DNA from: Camellia lanceoleosa
Taxonomy: Eukaryota > Streptophyta > Magnoliopsida > Ericales > Theaceae
Length of the DNA stretch: 64,000 nucleotides
Assembly: GCA_025200525.1 (NCBI GenBank)
Contig: CM045762.1
Coordinates: forward strand, 106,418,682 to 106,482,681
Direction of reading: 5' to 3'
Below are positions 45,179 through 56,831 of this stretch, piece by piece. How positions within the stretch are numbered: position 1 is the stretch's first letter; each line of letters opens with the position of its first letter. The notes beneath the pieces are model-generated. The model was not told the origin of the DNA. It ran no database searches and saw only the letters and a program-made list of their open reading frames with translations. The translations under genes were made by a program, and so were the position numbers.

Positions 45179-45409
45179 AAGAACTTTCAACTTAACCTGT
45201 GTCAATATTCTCCGGATTTTCACTTCTGCATTCTGATGCAAAACATCTTTTTGTTCAAAATATCTTCTATTAAATCATTTCCCTTCTCCATTGCTTTCCT
45301 CAACTCATCTTCTAAGGTCTGATAAATGATGCAAGAAGGTCTACACCTTTGCTGCCTTTCGTAACTGTAAATGGATCAGTAGATTAAGTTGAGCTAACAG
45401 CCATGAGAA

Positions 45410-45453
<44 letters not shown>

Positions 45454-45948
45454 AATAAGATGTTTACCAAACCATGGAGAATCATGAAGATTGAAATTTC
45501 TTAACGAACAGGAATGTGAATAATTAAGATAGTCTGTCAAAGATTTCATACATTAGCAAAGCATAATCTCTTTTTCATCACAACTTAGTCTCATGAAAAG
45601 AAAAGGACAAGACTAACATGATAAAATAAAAGTCTATGTGACAATTCTTTCATGCATTTTGTGGGAATCTTTGATTATTTCATCTTGTTATTATAACAAT
45701 CTTCCTATTTTTTACATTAAAAATATATTATGCTTATTGAATAACAAAACAACCATAATAGAATCAATAACTATTAGAGTTGAATAATATATGAAGGAAT
45801 GTGAGATTTTATGCTTGCCTTTAGCCTATAAATAACTTTTTTGCCACATAACGAGATTAGCCTCCAAAATAGGAATAAAATTCATATTTAGTTAATTGGT
45901 TCTTGGTTTATTCACCTAACATAATCTTCACTTTGTAGGTGACCAAAT
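45179..45948. other. No gene seen
   Basis: AT-rich sequence with a (GA)n microsatellite at 45419-45450. It may hold the 5' end of the CACTA element, but I could not find a CACTA terminal motif. Confidence 0.4.
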
Positions 45949-46227
45949 ATGGCCAAGAGTTAGATGTCAACTAGAAATAGATTCAGTTCGGAGTATAGAG
46001 AAGGGGTTAAGTCATTTCTCCAATTTGCAATGACAAATGTTGGCCTAGATAATAGAATTCATTGTCCGTGTATGGATTGCCTAAATTTTGAACATCATAC
46101 CATTAAGGATGTGGAATATCATTTGATCCGAAAGGGATATCACTTTCATACAAGGGCTAACCATCCATTTGATGGCTTCCTTTTAGATGGTCATGAAATT
46201 GTAAATTGCACTAAATTCAATATATAG
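45949..46227 (+). pseudogene. CACTA (En/Spm) transposase-associated domain, N-terminal exon
   Basis: ATG at 45949 gives MAKS, then TAG in place of the conserved Trp of the family's MDKSWM start. The same frame continues: MSTRNRFSSEYREGVKSFL, AMTNVGLDNRIHCPCMDC, LNFEHHTIKDVEYHLIRKG and YHFHTRANHPFDG. CPC-x2-C and the spaced His residues are the zinc-binding pattern of the Transpos_assoc domain at the N-terminus of TNP2-like CACTA transposases. The catalytic part of TNP2 is not visible downstream. The remnant is defective. Confidence 0.8.
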
Positions 46228-48459
46228 TGGAGAATAATTGGTTTTAATCTATTTAAATTGCATTGTATTGCTTTCCATGAATTGGTGAGGTTGAATTCCT
46301 GGTTCCCACCGCACAGGCACATACACAAAAAGATAAAGAAATAAGCTAGATTTGTTCATTCTTTTAATTTAAAAGATTTTTTTTCCCCATAATCTAATCC
46401 CATACAATTATGAGAAACATTTCAAAATACTAGGAATCAAGATATTGTGCTCATATGATGTTCTAATCATATAATTCTAGGTACAATAGGCATTTGTAAA
46501 AAGCACAAGCGAAAGGTAAGGGAAAAATGATTTTAGGACTATTTAGGTGGCTTGTTTTTCTTGATACCTACTCTCACAAAGTATTCAAGGTTCTTTAGAC
46601 ATTTTTGAACTGTTCTTTTAGGTCATTGATTTCTATGAATTAGTGTTTGGTTGTTAGTTTCAAAAGTTTAAGACAAAAATGCAAAGCCACACACTTATAG
46701 CTACTGAGTTTAAGTTGACATATTGCCATTAATGGTTATTAGATCCGTTGATGTTCTTGAATTTTCAACGTTTAGTTATACTTGAAATAGTTGAAGCCTA
46801 GCTCTCTGTAACTCACAACATATGAAGAATAGTAAATAGAGTATTAAATTCTAATAACATCCTAGGCACTCTTTTTATAGTTTGCTTCTCAACTATTGTA
46901 TGCAGTTAACAAATTGTCAAATCATTTGATAAATTACTTCAAAACAATATTCTGTTTAAAGAAAAAGAAACTATTTGAGCTAGTTGATATTATTTGGATT
47001 TAGGAGTTTTGAAAATTAATTGTACATGTTTTAGAGGGTCACCAAATCTAAATCACCCCTTAACAGATACAAAGAAACCATAAATGTCGTGATAATTCAT
47101 TATTGCACAACAAAGAGATAAGTTTCAGTTATTTCTTATCGTCTCTTTAGTCACATTGGTGACAGACCACCCAAATTTGAACTAGTTAATAGTATTTAAA
47201 TATCTTTATTTATTTGTCTATTCAATTCTCATGAGATTAATAAAGATCTGAATACATACATATATACCCACACATAAAGACTGCATACATACATATATAC
47301 TCGGACTTCATGCATTTTTGCAAGCTTAACTCGTTCTATATTTTTCAAATGTTGATTAATTTTGTTGGAATGTAATTGGTAGGTTGAGTTAATTTCTACG
47401 TAGTCAAGAGGAATACAACCAAATTTATAATGGTAGAGAAACCCTAGGACTCCAATTAGAATTGACATTGAGAAAAATGCCTTCTACCTTTTTACATTGC
47501 TTGTGACTCATTTGAATATTTCTACATGTTTCCTATCATGAAAATTAATAATTGTTTTTGGAAAACTTTGATGATAGTTGCCACCATCAATGAAGCATTC
47601 TCTAGTTAGATTAATTCCTTATTTTCTTTTGTGTTGTTCTCTCTTTGTTTTGTTTTTGTTTTGTTTTGTTTTGTTTTTTTTTTTTTTTTTTTTTTTTTTG
47701 AATTGGGCAGTAAGGCTGTGTATGATTGCTAGTTTTGGGAGTAGAGTTAGATCCATAGATTTTTACAAAATTAAAATAGAAATGTAAGTAAAAATTTTAT
47801 TATTAACAACGCTTTCTTCAATTTTTTTTTTTTTTTTTTTTATTGCAGGTAGCTAGAGGTGTAGTCATGCTTGTTTATGGACTTGAGTTTGCTGGTGCAT
47901 TAATTTTAACTTGTGCTTATGCATGGAATTTTTTTATATAGCAATGCTAGGGATCATGAAAGCTTTTTGACTCTTGGATTACACTTATAATAAAGCACCA
48001 CACATTAATCAATGTAATCCAAGGATCAGAAATCTTTTAAGATCATTTTCATGAAATTTTTTTCATGATCCCTAACGTTTCTCTTTTTTAAATACTTCGC
48101 ATCAGACAAATATGATACGCATTTGAAATCTTTGATGGTTTTGTTAAATATGTTTTTAATGTGGTGAATTCATTGTAAACTAAAAGGATGGATGGTTATT
48201 TTGGACTTGTAATGTGTTCATGTTGACAGGTGGTAGTAATTAGATAGATTAACTACTATTTTGACTTTACAATTGATGGTTTTTTGTTTTTGGATTGGAT
48301 TGGATTGTTGATGGATTGGTTTGTTGAAATTGATTGGATGGATATGAATTATGTATTAATTGCAAATGTATTATAGGTATTAAAAAAATTAGCATTACAT
48401 TTAAAAAATTTATTTTTGAAACTAAAGGCTCTTTTGCGATCAATAAAATTTTAGTCGCA
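46228..48459 (+). other. Non-coding body of the CACTA remnant
   Basis: AT-rich, with no further TNP2 or TNPD motif recognised. Long T runs lie at 47667-47699 and 47821-47840. Short unrelated open frames only. It probably represents deleted or decayed CACTA interior. Confidence 0.4.
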
Positions 48460-48901
48460 GTAGGCCTTTGAGAAGGTTCTAGGAATAACTATTAGCGACC
48501 ACTGATGTGGTCGCTAAAACATAGACTTTCAACGATCACATATTTTCATTACACAATTATATCTTTTTACAACTAATCTATTTGTCGCAAATGATCAACC
48601 TTCAGCAAATTTAAATCATTTTCACGACCAAACTATATGGTTGCTAATGGTAACTTTCAGTGACCAACTTAATTTGTGGTCGCCAAAAACCTTCATTTCC
48701 ACGACTAGTTTTTTTGTCACAAATGATCAATCTTCAACAAATTTAAATCCTTTTCGCAACCAAAATATATGATTGTGAATGGTAACTTTGAGAGGCCAAC
48801 TTCATTTTTGGTCGCCAAAAACCTTCTCAAATGGGCTTTTGGCAACTAAATGGCAACCAAAATTTGTTGATCGCTAAATATTATTAATGACCAGATGTGC
48901 T
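48460..48901 (+). repeat. CACTA subterminal repeat region (left of copia)
   Basis: Repeated GGTCGCTAAA / GCGACCA / TTTTCGCAACCAAA words in both orientations, such as GGTCGCTAAAA near 48510, GGTCGCCAAAAACCTTC twice (near 48683 and 48811) and AATGATCAA-C-TTCA-CAAATTTAAATC twice (near 48586 and 48718). Subterminal arrays of such words are transposase-binding zones in CACTA elements. Confidence 0.65.
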
Positions 48902-48906
48902 CTTTT

Positions 48907-50098
48907 AGTTAGCACCTCAGTGGTTGTGTGTGTGTAAATTAAATGTATAGAGAAAATAAACAACAAAATAAAATTAAACAATCCAGAAAATAATAAATTA
49001 ACTGCCGAATTAATTGCTTACAAAAATTCTAAGTCAAGGCTCATGTTTGACACAATCTCTTTAAAGTAGATTTCGCCATCACTCCGATACTTTGAGATTT
49101 AATGGTGTCTACTTCTCAAAATGTAACAACTAATACTTGATTTGCAACACTACAAAATCAAGTCTGGCAAACCAAAACTTTGCTGTGACTCTCTCTTTTT
49201 CTTCCTAAAATTAAATGGTAAACAGATGTAGAAAACAGAAAGATGGAAAGGGAAGAAGAAAGACGAAATACTCAGGGAAAAATTGGATGGATTGAATGCT
49301 GGAATGGCAGGCTATTTATAGGAGAACATGTGGCTTTTCAGAATAGGTTTTAACAGGTAGAAACTTGTTCGAAACAGAAACAGATTTGGTTTCAACAAGT
49401 AGAAACCTGTTTGGAATAGAAACAGGTCTGCTCGGTTGGAATTCAATAGGTATGAACCTATTCGGGTGGAGTTTAATAGGTATGAACTTGTTTGAGTGGA
49501 CGAAAAATCTAGACAAATTTATTTTGAATTTTGAAACTGAAATTCAAAAATAAATAAATAAAATATAAATGTTTTTGGCCCAAAAAGATAAGCATTAGGT
49601 CAGACAAGCCCAATCCAACCTCACACCTCACACCCACGACCAAGCCCAGCCTAGCCCAGCCCAGTCCGCCCAACCAGATGGATGGCGACGGCGGCGGCGG
49701 CGGCGGCACACACGTGTGTTTTGTTTTGGGTCCAATGGGTCTAGCCCACTTTACCCATAGCCTCACCCTTCTACAAAACTTAGGTATCCTTTGGGGCTCA
49801 TCCCAAGTATGGCAGGCTAGAGTTTATATACCCATATAAATCTTTAAGCTTTTCCAATGTGGGAAAAGCACATTTCACAAATGTCTAGAAAACCCACCTA
49901 AAGCCATATCCACCAACCCGAAAATGTGCGTTGAATTATCATTCATCCGGGTTTTGAGCAACCAAATACACGATGTTATTTATTACACGACATTAAACAT
50001 GAACCCAATTAGAAATGTTGAAAATAACGCTTGGGTCCTACCTTAATTAATACTCAAAGTTAGCAAAAAATAAGGTTTTTCAAAACCATTTTCCAACA
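48907..50098 (-). repeat. 3' LTR of the copia element
   Basis: 1192 bp. The + strand start AGTTAGCACC (canonical TG mutated to AG) and the end TTTTCCAACA correspond to TGTTGG...CTAACA on the minus strand. TATA (minus) CCTATAAATAG is at 49312-49322. A GGC trinucleotide run at 49687-49708 is much shorter in the other LTR. Confidence 0.9.
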
Positions 50099-50115
50099 AT
50101 CCTCCACATGAATGG
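50099..50115 (-). other. Polypurine tract of the copia element
   Basis: The minus strand reads CCATTCATGTGGAGGAT directly before TGTTGGAAAATGG. GTGGAGGATTGTTGG is the usual copia arrangement. Confidence 0.75.
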
Positions 50116-50689
50116 AATTCATGATAACGGACATACAACAAAATGCAGACAAAGAAAGAATACATTAAGAAGATATATCACATCGAGATAGGTAGCTTTT
50201 GGCTTTGAACCTCCTCTAGTGAAAGCCTATCAGACTTACTGGCTAATTAGTGGACGCGATGCCTTAAACTGTTCAACTATTTGTGTAAGTCAAGACAATA
50301 GACTACACATAGTGTATCCACAGACACAGTTTGGTTCTTACGATTGTGTTCATTTTGGCCCTGAACAACACCTGGTAATTCATGAGTGCTCTAGAGAATT
50401 TAGCCTTCTCAATTCTCACAGAATCGGTCAAGTTCACACTCATATAGGTAACTTCTTATTAAGAGTATCCTGCCATACCCCACTTGGATATCCAAGCTAT
50501 AAGAATCATTAAAAGCAAAGCTTATCCTACTAACGCTGCAGGTATCACTCTTCTTATCATAGAAATGGGTAGGAGTAAAACTCTTTAGTGATACGTAAAG
50601 TCATTTGTAATTCGGTTGTCCCTTTGAACCTAGATCTTGGGATCTCCAGTCAATTAGGTTAGGTTGCCATTATGGCGACTTTTAAATAA

Positions 50690-51371
50690 TAGGCATTAAT
50701 CTCATTCCTTTCGATAAATGGTACACTTGCTCTCTAGCTAGCCCTTTAGTTAATGGATCCGCAACATTCTCTCTTGACTTTACATATTTTCCATGTGAGA
50801 GCAAATGCCTAACGGTATTATGTCTTCGACGAATGTATCGAGACTTACCGTTATACATATGATTTTGTGTCCGTCCTATTGCTGCTTCATTATCATTGTG
50901 AATGCATATAGTTGGCCCAAGTTTAGGCTACATTGGAATGTCTTCTAAAAAATTACAAAGCCATTTTGCTTCGTCTTCTGCTTTATCTAATACGATAAGC
51001 TCAGATTCCGTTGTCGACCTTGCTATGCATGTTTGCTTGGAGGATTTTTAAGCGACTGCAGCACCTCCCAGGGTAAAGACGTATCCACTAGTGAATTTTG
51101 AGTCTTTAGTATCCGATATCCAATTTGCATCATTGTACCCCTCGAGTACTGCTAGATATTTGGTATAATGTAAGTCGTAATTCTGGGTATGTCTTAGATA
51201 CCTAAGTATCCTAATTATTGTTTTCTAGTGATCTGACCCTAGATTACTTGTGTATCTACTCAATTTGCTTATAGCATAGGCTATATTTGACCTAGTGCAA
51301 TTTATCAAGTACATCAAGCTTCTGATTATCCGAGAGTACTCTAATTGTGATATACCTGCACCTGTATTTTT
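50690..51371 (-). pseudogene. RNase H of the copia element (broken)
   Basis: The minus strand carries [56 protein letters not shown] (Asp), RSTTESELIVLDKAEDEAKWL (Glu) and CIHNDNEAAI (Asp), then HLLSHGKYVKSREKVADPLTKGL. Stops lie near 51236 and 51047. Catalytic acidic residues are conserved, the frame is not. Confidence 0.75.
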
Positions 51372-52428
51372 TTACGAATGAAGACTAATGTCAATAGTTG
51401 TTTTAGCAGGACGATCGTCATGCTTTCCACATTTCTCCAGAATCTTCTGAACATAATGAGATTGAGATAAAGCATATCTTTTAGATGTTCTAGTAATTTT
51501 TATTCCTAGAATTACATCTACTATTCCTAGATCTTTCGTATCAAACTTTTTCTTCAACATTTTCTTTGTGGATTTAATCATATTATTATTGCTTCCAATA
51601 ATGAGCATGTCATTCATATAAAGACAAACTATGACATAGCCTTTGTCTGTGCTTCTAACATAGATGCATTTGTCAGATTTGTTTATCTTAAAACCATCCG
51701 AAAGCATAGCATGATCAAATTTTGCATGCCATTGTTTCGGAGCTTGTTTCAATCCATAAAGGGATTTGACAAGTTTACAAACCTTTTTCTCTTGGTTGGA
51801 AACTTGAAACCCTTCCCGTTGTTCCATATAGATTTCCTCATCCATTCAAAAAGATTGTTTTAACATCCGTTTGATGTATCTCCAGATTATCCAAAGTTGC
51901 GATCGCAATTAGCATGCGAATAAATGTTATTCTTGTCACTGGTGAATAGGTATCAAAATAATCAAGGCCTTCATTCTGCTTGTATCCCTCAACAACAAGC
52001 ATAGCCTTGTAGTTATCTATTGAACCACCTACTTTTATTTTTCTCTTGAATATCCACTTATATCCAAGTGGTTTACATCTTGTTAGAAGATTTACCAATT
52101 TCCAAGTATGAATTTGCAAAATAGATTCAATTTCACTATTCACAGCCTCTTTCCACATTGGGGCTTCAGGACTTGACATTGCTTCCTTGAAGTTTTGAGG
52201 CTCATTTTCTAATAGGTATGTCAAAAAATCCGGACCAAATGATTTAGAGATCCTTGCCCTCTTGCTACGTCTAGGTTCATCTATTTCATTATTATTTTGG
52301 TCTTTACTACCACTCATAGTAGTATCAAAAGTTCTTTTATTTGAACTTGTCTCTTCAGTTTCCTTGCAAGGAAAATTGTGTTCAAAAAATGACGCATTCA
52401 TTGACACAATAATAGTGTTTACATTCAT
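51372..52428 (-). pseudogene. Reverse transcriptase of the copia element, catalytic Asp lost
   Basis: Two frames in sequence: EPRRSKRARISKSFGPDFLT, EAMSSPEAPMWKEAVNSEIE, KPLGYKWIFKRKIKVGGSID, GLDYFDTYSPVTRITFIRML and LEIHQTDVKTIFLNG, then a stop near 51838. Next are MDEEIYMEQREGF, KSLYGLKQAPKQWHAKFD and VIVCLYMNDMLIIGSNN. The usual YVDDM reads YMNDM (Asn codon 51612-51614), removing one of the metal-binding Asp residues. ILGIKITRTSKRYALSQSHY ends the domain. Confidence 0.85.
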
Positions 52429-52452
52429 ATCATGATTTTCAGATCTATGAAC

Positions 52453-53300
52453 TTAGAATCTATATGCACTACTATTATTTGTATAACCAATGAACATACA
52501 ATCAATGGTTTTTGGTCCTATCTTAGTTGTTTTTTTCCAAACCCCCCCCCCCCACACTTTGAGGTAATTGTAGGTAGGTCGTCGACATTTCCATACTTCA
52601 TAAGGTGTTTGATTGATTTTCTTGTAGGGTACCTTGTTAAGGATAAAGTTAGCAGACAAAATCGCCTCCTCCCACATGCTCTAAGGTAACCCTGAACTAA
52701 TCAACATGGCATTCATAATCTCTTTAAGAGTTCGATTCTTTCTGTTAGCAACTCCTTTAACTGAAGAGAATAAGGTGCAGTGGTTTGGTGAATAACACCA
52801 TGTCCAAAACAAAATTCCTCAAATGGTGCATCATACTCACCACCTCTGTCACTCCTTACTACCTTAATAGTTTTTCCAAGTTGATTTTCAACCTCGAGTT
52901 TATATTGTTTAAAAGTTTTTAAGGCTTCATCTTTACTTCTCAATAAGTAAACATAGCAATATCGAGTGCAATCATCAATAAAAGTAATAAAATACCTTTT
53001 ACCTCCTCTAGTTTGAACAAATTTTAAATCATAGATATTTGTGTGAATTAAACTTAAAGGTTCAGTACTTCTTTCTACTTTATTAAATGATGTCTTAGTA
53101 AGTTTTGCCTCAACACAAATTTCACATTTATGATTAGGATCAAACTCTAAGTTTGGCAAACATTATAAAGAAACAAGTCTACGCAAAGAATTAAAATTTA
53201 CATGTCCTAATCTACCATGCCATAAAAAAGAAGACTCATCAATATAAACAGAAAAAGTGTTTTTATTATTAATAGCCAAATTTGGTACAACAATTAAAAC
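52453..53300 (-). pseudogene. Integrase of the copia element (broken)
   Basis: 53159-52713: [20 protein letters not shown] (zinc-binding end), [20 protein letters not shown] (first Asp), [35 protein letters not shown] (second Asp), [14 protein letters not shown]. The catalytic Glu region is damaged by a frameshift (QTTAPYSPQQNGVAERKN-type text is garbled). 52677-52453: MWEEAILSANFILNKVP, TPYEVWKCRRPTYNYLKVWG and FIGYTNNSSAYRF, the C-terminal part. A C-run (52547-52556) marks one breakpoint. Confidence 0.8.
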
Positions 53301-53631
53301 ATTGAGCTTAAAAAGCCCATCACTCATGTAATCTCGCCCCTACATACATCTTGGAGAGTACAACCTTGTCAGATTCAAAGACTAATCTAAATCCATTCTT
53401 GATTAACAATGACCCTGAAATCAAATTCTTACGAATTTCTGTCACATGGAGTACATTGTTAAGAGTGAGTTTTTTTCGCGACATCATTTTTAGCACGATA
53501 TTTCATTGTCCTTATATGGTTGAAGCGGAGGAGTTTCCCATCAAAAATTGTTCCCCACTTTCCATCACTTTGTAGGTTGTGAACATCTTCTTATTTGCAT
53601 AGATATGGTTGGTTGCTCCAGTATCCAGCCA

Positions 53632-54647
53632 CTACTCTTTGGGATTGCCCACTAAATTTGCCTCAAAGACTACTACAGTAAGATTGATGTCTGTCACTCC
53701 ATCGAAAAGATAAAAATCCTCGGCTATGTTGGCTTGTGTTGGCTTTTTGCTTGAACTCCTTCTGTCCTTGTGAACGTGACAATCCTTAGTGCAATGTCCC
53801 TCTTTGCCGTATACAAAATATTTGCTTTTGAACCTTTTGTTGAAGCCCATTGTTGATCCCTTTGTTGATCTTATTAGTGGATCCCATTGCCATCATGCTT
53901 TCGCTTCTTGTTGTTGAATTTTGATCCTTGTCCATGTTCCACAACATTTGCTTTAGCCTGCATGATATGGTTTCCTGAGTTCTTGTCAGAACCACAATTG
54001 TCCTTCTTAATTCTGAGCTGCACTATTAGTTCCTCCAATTTCATCTCCTTGCACTTTTGCTTCAGATAATTCTTGAATTCTTTCCAGGAATGTGGCAATT
54101 TTTCAATGATCGCCGCTACTTGGAAAGATTCACCAACAACCATCCCTTCCGCATGCTTGTCATGGAGAATTAATTGAAGATCTTAAACATGGCTAATAAC
54201 CATCTTGGAATCCATCATTTTAAAATCCAGAAAACGGCCGACAACAAATTTCTTTGTACCGGCATCCTCTGATTTATATTTTAGATCTAGAGATTCCCAT
54301 AGTTCTTTTGTGGTGTTTTTGACACTATACACATTGTACAGTGTATTCTCCAATCCATTGAGGATATAATTCCGACGTAGAAAATCACCATGCTTCCATG
54401 CATCGACTGCGATAACTACTTGTCGGTCAATTTCTCCCTCGTTCAGTGCCGGAGCTTTTTCATGAGTGAAGCGAGCCAAATTCAATGTAGTAAGATAAAA
54501 CATCATCTTTTGTTGCCATCTTTTAAAATCATTTCCATTGAATTTTTCTAGCTTCTCCCCATGATTTACTAATACTGCCGGAGTCATCATTGGTGCCACA
54601 GGTGTGGGGGTGGAAGTACAAACAGTCTCAATACTGTTCTGTTTCAA
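53632..54647 (-). pseudogene. gag, decayed zinc knuckle and protease start of the copia element
   Basis: 54647-54183: [60 protein letters not shown] and [10 protein letters not shown]; then a TAA. 54143-53874: IIEKLPHSWKEFKNYLKQK. The zinc knuckle at about 53810 reads YFVYGKEGHCTKDC, with both leading Cys of the CCHC pattern replaced by Tyr. Immediately downstream (53616-53630) the protease start WLDTGAT follows a TAG that replaces the preceding Trp. Confidence 0.8.
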
Positions 54648-54913
54648 TAGTCATATTTCTGACGAAATAAAAATGCACCAATCACAAAATTATACAAAAT
54701 ATGATTTACACACAAAATATATGTAAAAATATTTTGTAACAAAATTGCAATGATGAACAGTATATGACTACAATGCAATCAAAGAAATCATTAAACAGTA
54801 TATTACTACTATTTAAGAAATTAAATAGTATACGACTACTATTTAATTTTCTGAAACAAAATATTTGTCTGTCAAACACACAAATAAAAATAAATAAAAA
54901 TCTACTTTAAGAT

Positions 54914-56053
54914 TGTTAGCACCTCAGTGGTTGTGTGTTTGTAAATTAAATGTACAAAGAAAATAAACAACAAAATAAAATTAAATAATCTAGAAAATAA
55001 AAAATTAAATTCCAAATTAATTGCTTACAGAAATTCTAAGTTGTGGCTTGTGTTGGATATGATCTCCTTAAGGTAGATTTCACATTCACTCTGGTGCTTC
55101 GAAATTTAATGACGTCTACTTCCCAAGATGCAACGACTAATACTTGATTTGTAGCACTACAAAATAAAGTTTGGTGAACCAAAACTTTGTTGTGACTCTA
55201 TTGTTTTCTTCCTGAAATTAAATGGTAGACAGATACAGAAAACAAAAAGATAGACATGGAAGAAGAAAAACGAAATGCTCAGGGAAAAATTGGATGGATT
55301 GAATGTTGGAATAATAGACTATTTATAGGAGAACATGTGGCTTGTCAAAACAAGTTTCAATAGGTATAAACCTGTTCGGAATAGAAACAGATCTGGTTTC
55401 AACAAGTAGAAACCTGGTCAGAATAGAAACAGATCTGTTTGGTTGGAATTCAACAGTTCGGAACAGAAACAGATCTCTTCGGTTAGAATTCAACAAGTAT
55501 GAACCTGTTTGGGTAGAGAAAAAATCTGGACAGATTTATTTTGAATTTTGAAACTAAAATTCAAAAATAAATGAATAAAATAAAAATGTAAGTATTGGGT
55601 CAAACAAGTCCAACCCAAACCACGTATCTAAGCCCCGCCCGTCCGTTGGGACGGCAGCGGCAGCAGCACGCGTGCGTGTTTTGTTTTGGGTCTAATAGGT
55701 TACCCATAACCTCACCCTTCCACAAAACTTGGGTATCCATTGGGGTCCATCTCAAATATGGCAAGCTAGAGTTTATACACCCACATAAATCCGTAAGTTT
55801 TTCCAATGTGGGACAAGCACATTTCACAAATGTGTAGGAAACCCACCTAAAGCCATATCCACTAACCCGAAAATGTGCGTTGAATTCTCATTCATCCGAA
55901 AATGATTTTGAGCAACCAAATATACGATGTTATTCACTACACGACATTAAATATGAATGCAATTAGAAACATTAAAAACAGTGCTTGGGTCCTACCTAAA
56001 TTAAAGCTCAAAGTTAGCAAAAAATAAAGATATTTCAAAGCCATTTTCCAACA
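54914..56053 (-). repeat. 5' LTR of the copia element
   Basis: 1140 bp, + strand TGTTAGCACCTC to TTTTCCAACA. TATA (minus) CCTATAAATAG at 55319-55329. It matches the 3' LTR with many substitutions and small indels. Confidence 0.9.
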
Positions 56054-56099
56054 CTTTTTGCGACCAAAAAGTTGTTGCTAAAAGTGTTATTTCTTGTAC
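56054..56099 (+). repeat. 3' terminal end of the CACTA remnant
   Basis: CTTTTTGCGACCAAAAAG then GTTGTTGCTAAAAGTG and TTATTTCTTGTACT. Plant CACTA ends usually read ...GTTGCTAAAAG...ATTTCTTGTAGTG; here the last bases differ. It continues the subterminal repeats found left of the copia insertion. Confidence 0.6.
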
Positions 56100-56826
56100 T
56101 AAAAGGGGCGATTTATTATGAAATTAGAAATTTCAAGGGGTGGAATGTAATTTCCAGAATCACAGTAGGCGATTTATATTTTAATCAAATCTTAGGGGGT
56201 GTACTTGTAAGATACAGAGTTAATCATATTTATCAAATTTGGTATCAAGACTACACGATGTGGGATTGGGAGTGGGTGTTGTGATAGTACCCATGTTGTC
56301 ACGCCCCGTATGGTTTATTTCGATCTTATTTTGATAATCTGAACAGTGCATATTATAGGATTGGTTGAGTATAATATCCTTATAAAAAATGAAATTAATC
56401 GAACAAATATAATCACATGATCAAAATGAATAATAACCCTAAAAAATTATTAAAATCACACTAATCGTTTATTTTTTTAAACATAAACGAAGTCTTGTTG
56501 TAAGTTATAGATGTCTAATTGACTAGAATTTTTTCATGGATGATCTACTTAACAAACCCTACACTATGAATATTTTGGATCATTAAAATAAACTCAAGAC
56601 GTGCTTTCACGGGCTCACAACACGATGCTACGCCTATAAGGCACATCACCAACCTCATTCCCCGTGATGTGGAAGCTAATCTTTAAAGATTGCCATGCTT
56701 TTAACTAGTGAATAAGAAATTCAAAATTCCAACTGCTTTAATAGTAACTTTAATAATAGTAATAATAAATAAATAAACTATTTACATTTTAAGGCTTAAT
56801 ATATTTTGTCTGAAGCTCAAGGGTTT
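56100..56826. other. No gene seen; possible old LTR end
   Basis: TGTCACGCCCCG at 56297-56308 looks like an LTR start of the TGTCACGMCCC type, but no matching end was found. The rest is AT-rich and non-coding. Confidence 0.35.
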
Positions 56827-56831
56827 GTGTA

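Larger units (their letters stand above)
48907..56053 (-). mobile_element. Full-length Ty1/copia element, minus strand (TSD CTTTT)
   Basis: LTRs 48907-50098 and 54914-56053; a 5-bp duplication CTTTT at 48902-48906 and 56054-56058. On the minus strand the order is gag, protease, integrase, RT, RNase H (integrase before RT defines copia). A polypurine tract touches the 3' LTR. Stops and frameshifts occur in every domain, and the RT motif YVDD reads YMND. The two LTRs have visibly diverged, so the insertion is not recent. It interrupts the 3' end of the CACTA element. No clear primer site next to 54914 was recognised. Confidence 0.93.

Noticed and set aside
47578..47787. Hydrophobic small ORF (Leu/Phe-rich) as membrane peptide
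   Set aside because: The hydrophobic run is encoded by a TTTTG/T-run microsatellite.
49687..49708. GGC trinucleotide run as CpG-island or gene signal
   Set aside because: Microsatellite inside the copia LTR; the paired LTR has a different short version.
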